NCBI RefSeq assembly: GCF_001653235.2
Contig: NC_035791.1
Coordinates: forward strand, 2,418,001-2,482,000
DNA from: Pochonia chlamydosporia 170
Lineage: Eukaryota; Ascomycota; Sordariomycetes; Hypocreales; Clavicipitaceae
Direction of reading: 5' to 3'
Length of the DNA: 64,000 bases
Under the pieces are notes generated by a model, which saw only the letters and a list, made by a program, of their open reading frames with translations, was not told where the DNA came from and searched no databases. Below are positions 20,753-31,917 of this stretch, piece after piece; the stretch's first letter is position 1; the number at the start of each line of letters is the position of its first letter. Position numbers and translations under genes: made by a program.

Positions 20753-23530
20753 ATGAGCCAGGACTATTTCACCGGCAAGGGCAAGGCGCCGCTGCGCTCA
20801 GAGCCAGATCCCGATCCCGATGTCGACGCGCCAAAGGACTCGGAGCCTCCATCCTCCTCGACTCGACCACAATACATGACTGTTGGCACCGGGTCAACAT
20901 CTGAACACGCGGCACGATTACAGAATATGTTAGATGTTGATTCCGGTTATGGCGGAAGTGTTACCGGTGAAGATCACCACATGCCTATGCCGCCGTCGGC
21001 CAACTCGACATCTGGCGCATCGAATCATGCTGCTCGAGACCAAGCGAGCGCCGGACATCAGATGTGGTACTACAAACAGCGGGCAATACTAGGCAGGTCG
21101 ATTAACAAGGTCATGGACTTATTACAGAGCCTTCAGCAAATGAACACTGAATGGCCAGCTCATTATCCGACCACAAGACCAGCGGACACAACGAACCCTG
21201 ACCGACCAGGAATAGGGCGCACGTATTCGGTTGCCGGCGATGCTGCCAGTTCCTCGTCGACCACCGCCCAGCCTCCATCACTAATGCGATCTCTGACTTC
21301 TGTTGATACTTCTGCCTCTGCCGAGTCCAGTCGCGCTGCCGAAAATCGATCAGCCCCCGAACCTAGACTCGTTTCTCCCCAAATCGCTCAGGAGCTTTCT
21401 ATTTTGAAGTTGGATTTGAAACTAGGGGCTCTGCATCAAGCCGAGCTCGTGCACTCTTTGGAGAAGAGCTCGATTGCCTCTCTGTTAGATGGCAAGATTG
21501 GCTCCAGCATAAAGCATCTCCTGTCATTGCGTGAGCGCATCGAAGACACCTCCAGCAAAGTGCTCATCACTGGTGACCTGAACGCAGGAAAGTCGACGTT
21601 TTGCAATGCTTTATTACGGCGCAAAGTCTTGCCAGAGGATCAACAACCATGCACCGCCATATTTTGCGAAGTTCTGGATGCGAGAGAAAATGCAGGAATC
21701 GAAGAAGTGCATGCAGTACACAAGGATTGCGCTTATAACCGACATGACGAATCAACCTACGACGTATTCTCTTTAATCGAATTAGAAAAGATTGTATCGG
21801 ACAACGACACTTACACGCAATGCAAAGTCTATGTGAAGGATATCCGGACCGTGGATGAATCACTTCTCAATAATGGAGTTGTCGACATTGCGCTCATTGA
21901 TGCCCCTGGGCTCAACTCAGACACTACCAAGACGACTGCCATTTTCGCCAGACAAGAGGAAATCGATGTGGTTGTATTCGTTGTCTCAGCCGCAAACCAT
22001 TTTACACAGTCGGCCAGGGAGTTCATCTGGGCAGCAGCTGCAGAAAAGGCCTATCTGTTCATTGTGGTCAATGGTTTCGACAATATCAGAGACAAGGATC
22101 GCTGCCAGAAGCTCATTCTGGACCAGGTCTCTGGACTGAGCCCACGTACTCACAAAGAATCATCAGATCTGGTTCACTTCGTATCAAGCAACGCCATTCC
22201 AGCTGCAACAGGGCCAGCACCACCACGAGGGCCGGGGGGAAGTGGAGGCGGCAGCTCCAGTGGTGGAGGTGGAGGCGGTGATGATCCGAGCGATGATGGA
22301 GGAAAGGGCAAGGGCAAAGACCTGGACAAAATTCGAGACTTTGAGGCTCTGGAAGCATCACTACGTCGATTCGTTCTCGAGAGAAGGGCGAGGTCCAAGC
22401 TTGCTCCTGCCAAGACGTATCTTTTGAACATTCTCAACGATGTCCACACCCTGGCGCAGGTGAATGAAGAAGTCGCTCAGTCGGAAATCGACAGAGTTAC
22501 AGCGGAGCTCAAGGAAATCGAACCTCAACTCGCTTCAAGTCAAAAGGCCGTGTCAGAGGTGGGCGATCAAGTGGATCGAAATATTGAGGAGACATGCCGT
22601 GATGTGTATGACCACACTCGGGCTGAAATCAACGCCGCCGTCACTCAAGCCGGCAAGACGAACTATAATGTCCCATACCCCGGCATCTTCGGTGCCTTTA
22701 GCTACGCCGACGATATCAAAGAAGCGATGCTCTCCCATATCACCAATGCGGTCACTCGGAGTGAGGAATATGGCAGGAGCAAGAGTGTTCATGGCGTCAA
22801 TACTATCAAGCAACTTGGCCTCCTACATGTTGGAGATGAGTTCCAGAACCTCCAATTCCGGCCAGACGTCATGTTCCGAAGAAAACGGGATGCTCTTGCA
22901 CGCCAAGTGCACATTCCAACTGAACTGTGGGACTTTGTGGACTGGTCAACTCTGCTGCAGCGCCAGGAGAAATTTGCCGGCACCGGCATGGCTCTGACAG
23001 TGGCGGGTGCTGTTGTACCTCGAATGATTGGCATGGGCAACTGGATGGATCAAGCTCTGCTTACTACCAGGGTGCTGGGCAATGAGAATCTACGACAATT
23101 GATCGTTCCTGGAATTGTCATTGCTGGTAAGTGAAGACGACTACAGTATCTCAGGAGTGCAGCCAACAAGCTAACATGGATTAATACAGCCATCGCTGGA
23201 GCCGCCTACGTTCTACAGCAGATTCCCAACTCCCTCCCACCCAAGTTAGCCACCAAGATTTCCTCACAACTAGCCGAACTCGACTACATTCACGCAAACT
23301 CATCTCGTATCTCTTCATCAGTCCGCAAAGTCCTACGTTTCCCCGCCGACAGTCTCCGCGTTAGTCTCGACCAGAGTGTGAAGGATTTAGGTAACCGACG
23401 AGACGAGGCTGACAAGGTTCGGCACGAGAGCGAGGAAGCAGCGAAATTCTTCCACGAACTCGTGGGTCGAAGTCAAGTGCAGAGAAGCATGGTTGAGGCT
23501 GTGGACTTGGAGACGCCGGAATTGCACTGA
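20753..23530 (+). CDS. fzo1: Mitofusin, mitochondrial outer-membrane fusion GTPase
   Basis: A 904-residue dynamin-superfamily GTPase in two exons (20753-23126, 23190-23530). It tethers and fuses mitochondrial outer membranes. The first 200 residues are largely disordered. The GTPase domain shows the P-loop GDLNAGKST (about 274-282), the switch segment CTAIFCEV, G3 DAPGLNSDTTKT (about 383-394) and G4 VVNGFDNI (about 437-444), where the usual NKxD lysine is glycine. A Gly/Ser/Asp/Lys-rich insertion follows at about 485-522. Heptad repeats precede two hydrophobic segments (about 745-757 and 782-800), the second split by the intron, with a C-terminal coiled region after them. The architecture GTPase-HR1-TM-TM-HR2 and the length match fungal Fzo1. 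The 63-base intron has GTAAGT/CAG ends with a CTAAC branch site. Confidence 0.95.
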
Positions 23531-25979
23531 TTTTTGGCCGGAAAAAAAATGCTCACATTACACGGTGAACACAGGTGATCCCGAAGGAAAACGCCGTGTC
23601 CATTATGAGGGCGGTATGGTTGGAGAAATGACGAACATTTCTTTGTTTGATTGATACTTAGACGGGATCGAGAAAACTCTCCCCTCGGCTTGTGGGTGTT
23701 GTCTTCATGTTTTGTATGTCCCCCTTAGCTGCATAGTGCGCTGCGCTTAAATTGGTTTTAAAGCCTATACACCTCAATATATACCCTGTTTCTCGTTTCA
23801 GCGGCTTTCTAGTTTGAGAAAATGGATATTGTACCATGACAAATGGCCATCTTGGCATGACATGTATTCCATTGGTGGCTGCTGCCCATGAACAGTCGCA
23901 ACCGCTAGTTCCATGCATAGTGAGTGGCACAACACAGGTTGTACCATCAGAGCAAGTCGCACACAGTGCAATATGACAAGATGAAGCGGTTGGGTAGCAC
24001 AAGAGGCAACAAACCGGCCTGCGGTGCCTACGGTGCCTCTTCATGATGGCAGGGTGGTGTTGATGCATTGATGTGTGTTTGTTGCGGAGTGTGCGCTGGA
24101 CCATGGAACCTGCATTGCATGGTGATGAGGTGGAACCTGCCGAGATGGAGGGACCAGAGATGCGCCAGACAATGCTTGAAGTACAAGTTGTGATTTGTGA
24201 AGAAATGAGTTAATAGAGCCAATTTCTGTTGTGTATGCTAGCGCCTCACACCATTAAACTATGTGAGGTCTGAGTTCAATGGTGAGCGTGTGGAAATCGA
24301 AGCTGGGACTTGTGCCTCGACATTGATTACGTCACGCTCCATTTGGAAGCAGTTGTATCAGAGGACCGCATAGACTACGTGCCATGGTTTCCGTGCTGGA
24401 TATCAAGAACTCAAAGGCGGGGTATATCAATACAGTGTCGGTGATGGAGGTTCAATGGCATGCTTGGTTTGGAAGACTCGGTCGCATAGAGCTTAGTTTG
24501 ACCGAATGAGTGCTCAGTACGTGGCGGCTTGGTTGTGCAGCTGCAACTGTCTCTATGTGCGCGGAGGTACATGTACATATGCGTGGATAGGAGAGTGATG
24601 ACGGGATTGCGATTAATGTAAGGGAAATGATGGGGGTGGTTTTGGTTCTGGTCGAGATGGACGCGGATGTTTGGAAGTGCAGTGACGATGTTGAGTGTCT
24701 GCTCAAGGAAGTGAGTGAGTGGGTTCATGTTTGAGCTGCACTTAAGCCATCTGGGGAGGGAGTGGAAGGCAAGACAGGTACGTACTTTGGGTGTTATGTC
24801 GAAACTTCCGAGATTGTCGATTCATGAAACACTGGGTGATGGCAAGGTCAGTGGTATTGGCTCTGATGAACATTCAAGTGTCGTTGGTGATGATCAATCA
24901 AATCAGTGGATGCCCTGGCCTCGGTGATTGTTCCTGCTGTCTGAGGATGTTGCTGTCGAATAAATGAATGAGTGAGTGATGGGACCTGGAGCGACTGAGC
25001 GCAAGTGGCTCCCAGCTGGCACATGGGGGGGCATGATTGATCAATCAAGTTACACGGTTGGCCTTGGTCCGGGTCCTGTCTCCAACTAGAAGCTTGAGCT
25101 GAGGTGTCGGCTCAGTGCTGGTCTGGTACTTGACATTTCAATGTTACAAGTTGCGCTAGTATCAAATTGATTGCACCAGCAGGCACACGCCCTCCCACTA
25201 GAATAGACCAAACAATGAACCAGATCTGACTCTCAACAGTGCTGCTGCCCCCAAGTCCTGCGTGGTGTCAGGCCCTTGCCGTCTGATGCCTCTGCCATTC
25301 AATGTCTGGTTGCCCTTGCCCGCTTGCAGAGCCCCTCCGCCACCAGGCGAGACGTGCATTGAGCCCAGTGCAGCCCAGTGCAGCCCAGTGCAGCTCCAGT
25401 CGCCTCAACTGCCCGCTTAGAGCTCATTGACCGAGTGCTGCTTTCCATTCATCTCCAGTCTGGTCTCTTCCTCACCTCTTCTTCCCCAGCCTTGCTTAAC
25501 ATTCAAAACTTCCATCCGCTCTCGTCCCATTCTCTCCAATCCCATCACTTCTCTTCTCTTCTCTTCTCATCTCGTCCCATCCCCCTCCCACTCCGTCCCC
25601 GTCACTCTTCATCCAACCCGCAACCCGCAACCTCCATCTTCTTCTCCCTCTACTTCTTCATCTCCCTCTGTCACCTCAACTCTTCCTCCGCTCCAAGTCC
25701 TCACCTCAGCTCTCGACTTTCGTCTTTTCCCCTCTACCTCTACCTCTACCTCTCCCATTCTCCGCCTTCGACTTTCCGCACGCCTCGCCACCACTTCAGC
25801 CATCAACCCCGCTACGTCCCGCTCTTCTCGCTCCGAGGGGAAGGAAAAAATAGCACCAGGCCAGACAAAACCAGACTGCGACTCTACCAGCAGCTATCGA
25901 CTCTCGGCGACAGTCTTTCCTGCCTCCCACAGCGCCCCGCCAATTCCTCAAAGCAACAGCTCCTCTGTTGCGCTTCCTT
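23531..25979. other. Intergenic region and pyrimidine-rich leader before the KH gene
   Basis: No coding gene is supported between 23531 and about 25350. A tRNA-like hairpin lies near 24235-24290 and a 10-base tandem repeat at 25363-25393. From about 25440 to 25800 the plus strand is extremely C/T-rich, consistent with the promoter-proximal region and 5' UTR of the KH-domain gene. Two long frames crossing this tract are composition artefacts. Confidence 0.55.
25363..25393. repeat. Tandem 10-base repeat CAGCCCAGTG, about 3 copies
   Basis: Three consecutive units (the first lacking two bases) just before the pyrimidine-rich leader of the KH gene. Confidence 0.8.
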
Positions 25980-26286
25980 GTGAGTCTTCTTCTTCGGTCT
26001 AGCATCCGGGTTCATTCAGGTTGGACGGACTGCTTTTTGTTTTTCCCTTGGCTTTCGTCCCCTCTCCGTTGAATGATTGCGCCGCACATGCACTATCAAG
26101 CTGTTCATTGTGCAGTTGCGCGTTTGGTTCTGCTTGCCCACCATCGTCACGATCCCCAGACGTTGAAAGAGTGGCCACGTGCACGCACCTTCAGCGGACG
26201 ATTGATGCTCTACATTAAACATTTCTTTATTCTCATAGTCGGTAGACACAGAGAAACGGAAGGTGGCTAACCAAATTGCAACACAG
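25980..26286 (+). other. Probable 5' UTR intron of the KH-domain gene
   Basis: A strong donor (CTT|GTGAGT at 25980) and a good acceptor (GCAACACAG ending at 26286), with GGCTAACC as branch site about 15 bases before it, bound a 307-base segment. After removal, the leader from 26287 to 26416 contains no ATG, whereas the unspliced segment contains several upstream ATGs. This supports splicing, but no transcript evidence is available. Confidence 0.65.
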
Positions 26287-26416
26287 ACTCCTCTCACCTC
26301 ATCCTTTGCCCAAATCACTGTCAGCGCTGCCGAGTGCGACTCCTCCACCTAAACAACCCTCCCGCTGTTTTCCTCATTCAATTCCTTCAACTACCGTCAC
26401 CGAACGCGCATCCAAC

Positions 26417-27661
26417 ATGTCTTCTCCCCAGGATGTCTTGTCTGCCAATGGCAACGACCTTGTCGAACACTTGGATCAGCTGAAGATGGACGACAGACTT
26501 GGTCCCGACGGCGAGCCCGCCCCTAAGACGGACGAGGAATACGCCCAGTCCCAACTGACTCTCCGAGCTATTGTTTCTTCCAAGGAAGCCGGTGTTATCA
26601 TTGGCAAGGGCGGCAAGAATGTTGCTGACCTTCGCGACGAGACCGGCGTCAAGGCTGGTGTCAGCAAGGTGGTTCAGGGTGTGCACGATCGTGTCCTCAC
26701 CATTACCGGCGAGTGTGATGCCATCTCTCGAGCCTACGCCATTGTAGCTAGAGCACTGCTCGAGGGCGCTCCTGCCATGGGCATGGGAGGCATCGTTCAG
26801 GGCAACGGCACTCATCGTACGTATCCGATTCGCAACACTTCGAGATGTGGCATCAAGCTAACCTTTACTCCCCGATACAGCCATCAAGCTTCTTATTTCG
26901 CATAATCAAATGGGTACCATCATTGGTAGACAGGGTCTCAAGATTAAGCATATACAGGATGTGTCCGGCGTCCGCATGGTAGCCCAGAAGGAAATGCTAC
27001 CTCAGTCCACGGAACGAATCGTCGAAGTCCAGGGCACCCCCGAGGGTATCCAGCGAGCTGTCTGGGAGATTTGCAAATGCCTCGTCGACGACTGGCAGCG
27101 TGGCACCGGTACTGTGCTTTACAACCCAGTTGTGCGCACTCAAGCCGGCTCCAGCAGCCTGGGAAGCAGCTACAACAGCGGCGGTCGAAGCGACTACGGT
27201 AGTCCCCGAGTTATGCGCACCGGCAACGGAGCCGACTTCAGCAATGGTGGTGTTCGACCATTCAACCGCCGATCTGACTCTGATGCAGCCAGCCGCGGCC
27301 CCCCTACACATGATGAGAATGGTGAAGAAATCCAGACGCAGAACATTAGTATCCCCGCAGACATGGTTGGCTGCATCATCGGACGTGCTGGCAGCAAGAT
27401 AAGTGAGATCCGTAAGACATCGGGAGCCCGCATTTCTATTGCCAAAGTGAGTTACCCAACATGCTGTGGTGCAAGGGGCTCTCCTCCACTGTGATTTGAA
27501 ACTGACAAAGTTGACTGTCTCAGGCACCGCATGATGAAACCGGAGAGCGCATGTTCACCATCATGGGCACCGCCAAGGCCAACGAATCCGCCCTCTTCCT
27601 ACTGTATGAGAACCTCGAGGCAGAGAAGATGCGCCGAAGCCAGCTGCAGGAACAAGAATAA
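26417..27661 (+). CDS. Triple KH-domain RNA-binding protein (Pbp2/Hek2/Rnc1-like)
   Basis: A 367-residue poly(C)-binding-type protein in three exons (26417-26816, 26881-27446, 27524-27661). It carries three KH domains with intact GxxG loops: KH1 about 48-115 (IIGKGGKN), KH2 about 135-205 (IIGRQGLK) and KH3 about 286-352 (IIGRAGSK). Between KH2 and KH3 lies a Gly/Ser/Arg-rich linker of about 75 residues. Length and arrangement match yeast Pbp2 and Hek2/Khd1, fission-yeast Rnc1 and animal PCBP/hnRNP K. These control mRNA stability, localisation or translation; which one is the true orthologue cannot be fixed here. A probable 307-base intron interrupts the 5' UTR, a plausible point of regulation. 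Both coding introns have canonical ends. Confidence 0.93.
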
Positions 27662-29400
27662 CTTCTAGCCTGTCATCCATCCATATGCTCTGCGAGCAAC
27701 GCTTTGCGTTTTGTTTCTGTATCGCTTTTTTGTGAATGAGCTACATTTGAATTGGGTTTGGAAGAACTTTATGCGACTGAAACACGACCAGATCTGACTT
27801 GCCGCAAGGCTCTTGGTTCCCATGGGGATCAGGGATGGGATAACACACAGGCTGCTGGCGGCTTTTTGCATTCGCCGGCGGCCACGCGCTGGAGGGAAAA
27901 CGAAACAAAGTAAATTCAGAAAACGCCTTGATCAATCAGTCGCCATTTTTACGACCCTGTTAATTGTGCTTCTCCTTTCTCTCTTCTTTTTCATTATTCT
28001 CCTCATTTCTTTTTTATTCATAAAAACGACACGGCCGCCCGTGGAGGGCAGGAACTCACGACACCGCTTCTTAATTTGAATCCGACGCCGCACTCGCCAA
28101 CCTCCCCAGCTGTCCGCGAATAACTCTGTACCAACTCGCAACCGCTTCACCGTACCACTTAGCTCCTCTTTCTTTACTCTTTGAGGGATATCTATGCCAC
28201 AAGGCTCCATCTCTTACGACGCCGAAACACTCCTTTCACACCCTGGTAGCACCAACTATCAGGCAAACGCCGTCGACAGGAAATGCATACATTACCAGAA
28301 GCCGAAGCCTTCCTCCATTGTATTCAGGACAGTACCCCAGCTGGTCATACAGAGTGGGTGACTGTTTGAAATCTTGCGGAGGGGTTGCGGCCACGGCTCT
28401 CATTCCTGGTCTCAGTCTCTACTCAACACCATCGACCTCTCTCTAGTATCCCCTCGCTTCGTATCTTATGTCACGACTCTTTATTTTCTTTTTATCTATC
28501 CAACTGCTTAAAGCCGCCTCGAATTTCTTGCTTCCTGGCCGCGCGCAGCCTCGGCGAAGCATGTTGTTTTAATGGTGGATTTGATACCGCTTCCCTCAAA
28601 ATACTCCCAATACCAAACCTCTTCACTGCTCGCCATCTTGACCCCACAGCTTCACCACATGGTCTGGTTGATGTGGGAGCCTTCTCTACACTACGCAGCA
28701 TGATTGATGATGAAACGTAATTTGGGGGTGGCAGGGACACCCGGATAAGAGTGTATGTAGTCATACCTTTCCAAACGCGAAAAGAGATGAAATTTACTAG
28801 TCATTTGGGATTCCTGTGTGAATGTAGAATCAGTGTCTTGATAGTGATGCTAATGGCTCGTCCAGCAGTGCAGTGATGTGTTGTGTTTGTTGAGTGCCAC
28901 CAGATGCTAGTCTTACGCATTGATGGCATCAGATGGGATCAAATGGGACTTGACTTGGACCAGCTGAATTCAATGTTGGACGCAGACCGGCCAGGCAGGT
29001 CGCTCAGAGGGGCAGCCGTCGGCAGTTCCTGGGATCTGATAGTTAGTGCCAGGCTGTTGGTTCAAATGCCCCCACAGAAGGAAGATGGTCCATGTCGCTC
29101 CACGTCCTTTTCAATGAAGCCACCATGGCCATTTGCCTTTCCCATTGAGGTGGGGACAAGTGGCAACCTCAAGGTCCAGAAGGCCTCGCAACCTGACTTC
29201 ATCTGGGCTTCACTTCCGCATACATACAACAAGCAACCTTTTTCCACCCATGCCCTAACTCTTTACTTTTCTTTGCCTTGGTGGCTTTTCTCATTCGCTT
29301 AATGCAGCAGTAAATATACCCTAGTCCCAGCTTCTCGTCTTTCTTTGATCCCTCATTCACCTGATTTCTTTTTCGCGCCTCCTCCACGCGACTCCCTACA
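27662..29400. other. Intergenic region between KH gene and Hut1
   Basis: Holds the 3' UTR of the KH gene (AT-rich to about 28030) and the promoter of the sugar-transporter gene. The last 80 bases before 29401 are C/T-rich and free of ATG. No gene seen. Confidence 0.6.
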
Positions 29401-30763
29401 ATGGCGCGAACGAAACGAGTCCCTGTCCGGCGCGAATCTTCGTCCGAATTCTTCAACAAACAGACTTCGTCTTGGGAAGACGCCAATGGCAGAGGAGAGA
29501 AGTCGCAAGTATCCAATGGGCTTACAAAGGCTGCCAATGGCCCATCCTTACACGATGCCAAGTCCGAGGCTGGCGTGGTCCAGCTCATAATTTCTGTCGC
29601 GGGAATTTATGCCTCATTGTAAGGTAGTTGTGAAGTCGCCCTCAGTCGCGCTTTGCTAACATCACTCTCTGGTAGCTTAACATGGGCCTACCTGCAGGAA
29701 AAGTTGACCACGACGCCTCACGGCTCAGCAGCCGCCCCAGAGCGATGGCACTTCCCTGTGTTTCTCAACACTATTCAGTCTCTATTTGCTGCGACCGTCG
29801 GTTCGATATACCTGCTGCTCTCGACGCCAAAGGGCTCCTCCGTGCCTCCCATCATCCCTTCGCGTCGTATTCTCGGGCCCCTCGCCCTCGTCGCCGTCAC
29901 CAGCAGCCTCGCCAGTCCCTTTGGATACGCTAGTCTCGCGCACATCGACTACATCACCTTTTTGCTAGCCAAGAGCTGCAAGCTCCTGCCTGTCATGTTC
30001 CTCCACATCACCGTCTTTCGCAAGCGCTACCCCCTCTACAAGTACCTTGTCGTGGCGGCTGTGACCGCTGGCGTCGCCGTCTTCACCCTCCACTCCGGCA
30101 AGAAGAGCAAGAAGTCGACCAAGTCGGACGAGGCCAACGTTGTTTGGGGCCTGCTCCTCCTGGGCATCAACCTGCTCTTCGATGGTCTCACCAACAGCAC
30201 ACAGGACTACATCTTCCAGACTTTCCGCCCCTACAGCGGTCCGCAGATGATGTGCGCAAACAACATGATGAGCACCCTCGTCACTGGGCTGTATCTCCTC
30301 GCTAGTCCGTACCTCGTCGCTACGGGTATAGGCGAATGGCTGGGCATGGATGTTGCCGGCAGCGCGGGTGAACTGACCGCCGCTCTGGACTTCATGCGCC
30401 GCCACCCAGCTGTCTGGAAGGATGTCCTCGGCTTTGCAGCCTGCGGCGCCATCGGCCAAGTCTTTATCTGTACGTCATCACTCACCCTACTCTCTTTATT
30501 TTCATTCCTCAGTGGTGCTAACTTACTCCCCAGTCTACACCCTATCTACATTCTCATCCGTCCTCCTCGTCACCGTAACCGTCACCCGCAAAATGTTCAC
30601 CATGATTCTGTCAGTCGTCGCTTTCGGCCACCGCCTGACGCAGATGCAGTGGCTGGGCGTGGGTCTCGTTTTTGGCGGAATCGGCGTCGAAGCTGGCATT
30701 GCTAGACAGGAGAAGATGGCAAAGGAAGCGGCGAAGAAGGCCGCTGCAAAGAAGGACTCTTAA
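29401..30763 (+). CDS. hut1: UDP-galactose transporter homologue of the ER (Hut1/SLC35B1 family)
   Basis: A 413-residue nucleotide-sugar transporter in three exons (29401-29618, 29676-30469, 30534-30763). After a hydrophilic N-terminus of about 60 residues, the family block [20 protein letters not shown] opens the membrane region and is followed by several hydrophobic segments including [33 protein letters not shown] and [16 protein letters not shown]. The motifs [23 protein letters not shown] and [16 protein letters not shown] are characteristic of the Hut1/SLC35B1 group. The protein ends KKDS, a dilysine KKxx signal expected to retrieve it to the endoplasmic reticulum. Family members have been linked to UDP-galactose or UDP-glucose transport and, in animals, ATP/ADP exchange, so the substrate is not certain. 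Both introns have GT...AG ends; the first has a GCTAAC branch site. Confidence 0.94.
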
Positions 30764-31917
30764 AGCGGAATATTCATCTTGCGGTTAGACCTATTGAAGG
30801 TATAAACTCACCACGGGAACGGGCAGGCATCAAAATGATTTGTATATATTCGTCGATTACCTGCATTCTAGGCGCATGGCGTAGACTACAATAAAAGGCA
30901 GGAGAATTCAGTTCCAGAAAGTCCAATGTACCAGGGTGCTTTTGTCACGAGCATTGCCCTCTAAAAAGAGTGCATCATATCACACAATGTTACAAAATCA
31001 AGGAACAGTTTTTGAAGGCTTCAAATCTTGGCGTTTCTTCATTATTTTGGGCTACCAAAGCCGCCTCCCGCCTTGCAACTCATCATGCTATAAAACAAAA
31101 TCCCCCCCGGGAAAAAAATCGCAAATCCAACCCGTCAATGGCTATTACCCAGCCGCCGTTCCCTTTCCCCCTCCATCTCCTTCTCTTTCGCTAAACATGC
31201 TCTACAAAGTAAATATGCAGATCCAGTCATGGATTACAAGCCGTTGTATCCAAGATGAAATTTGATAAAACGACTGATCAGCAGGCAACAAAAGCCAAAA
31301 GTCGGGACGTCTTTCAAAAAATTGCACACAAGAACTCATACATGTCTACGGCGCGTATTGTGCCGACAGAAAGAGTATTCGTCCTTGGGTTGTCCGTCAC
31401 GTTGGTGTTGCTAGTCCCGCAATTATGATATGGAAATGGAAAGACCCCATTAATTTCAAACGAGAGCTGACTCGATATTAAAGATTCAGAACGCAAGCAC
31501 ATAGTTGCTTCCCAGTTCTGCATCCTGCCGAGTAAAGATATTCCCCGTGTATGGGTGAGATGTCCTGAGCATGAAAAAGCCTGTTGTTATACATAAGAAA
31601 AGAACGCCTGCAAATGCTATGCAAGAGACATCCCCCCAAGGCTGCGGTGGGTGTCCGAAAACGTGTATGTAGCGTCGTAGGCAATTGCTAAATGCTTTCA
31701 AGTCGGCTCCAGTCTGCTGACTGCGCCTGGTGCCTTATTTCTGCCGTTCAAATACGACGGCTGAGTGATAAAAGCAAGAAAAAGTCGCTTAGAGAGATAC
31801 CCTTGTCAGTATCAATATTGGTGGGTGTCCAGAATGCCATTGTCAAATGAATCATCAAACCCCAATGCGTTCCAGCGGATACAAGTCGTAGACAAATAAA
31901 ATCTCGTCAAATCCTCA
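30764..31917. other. Convergent 3' intergenic region
   Basis: Lies between the stop codons of the Hut1 gene and the minus-strand phosphatase gene and should contain both 3' UTRs. AT-rich patches occur at 30835-30900. No gene seen. Confidence 0.6.

Noticed and set aside
25378..26002. Two overlapping frames of about 200 codons upstream of the KH gene
   Set aside because: They are Ser/Pro/Leu-rich translations of a C/T tract in different frames. The tract is better explained as promoter and 5' leader.
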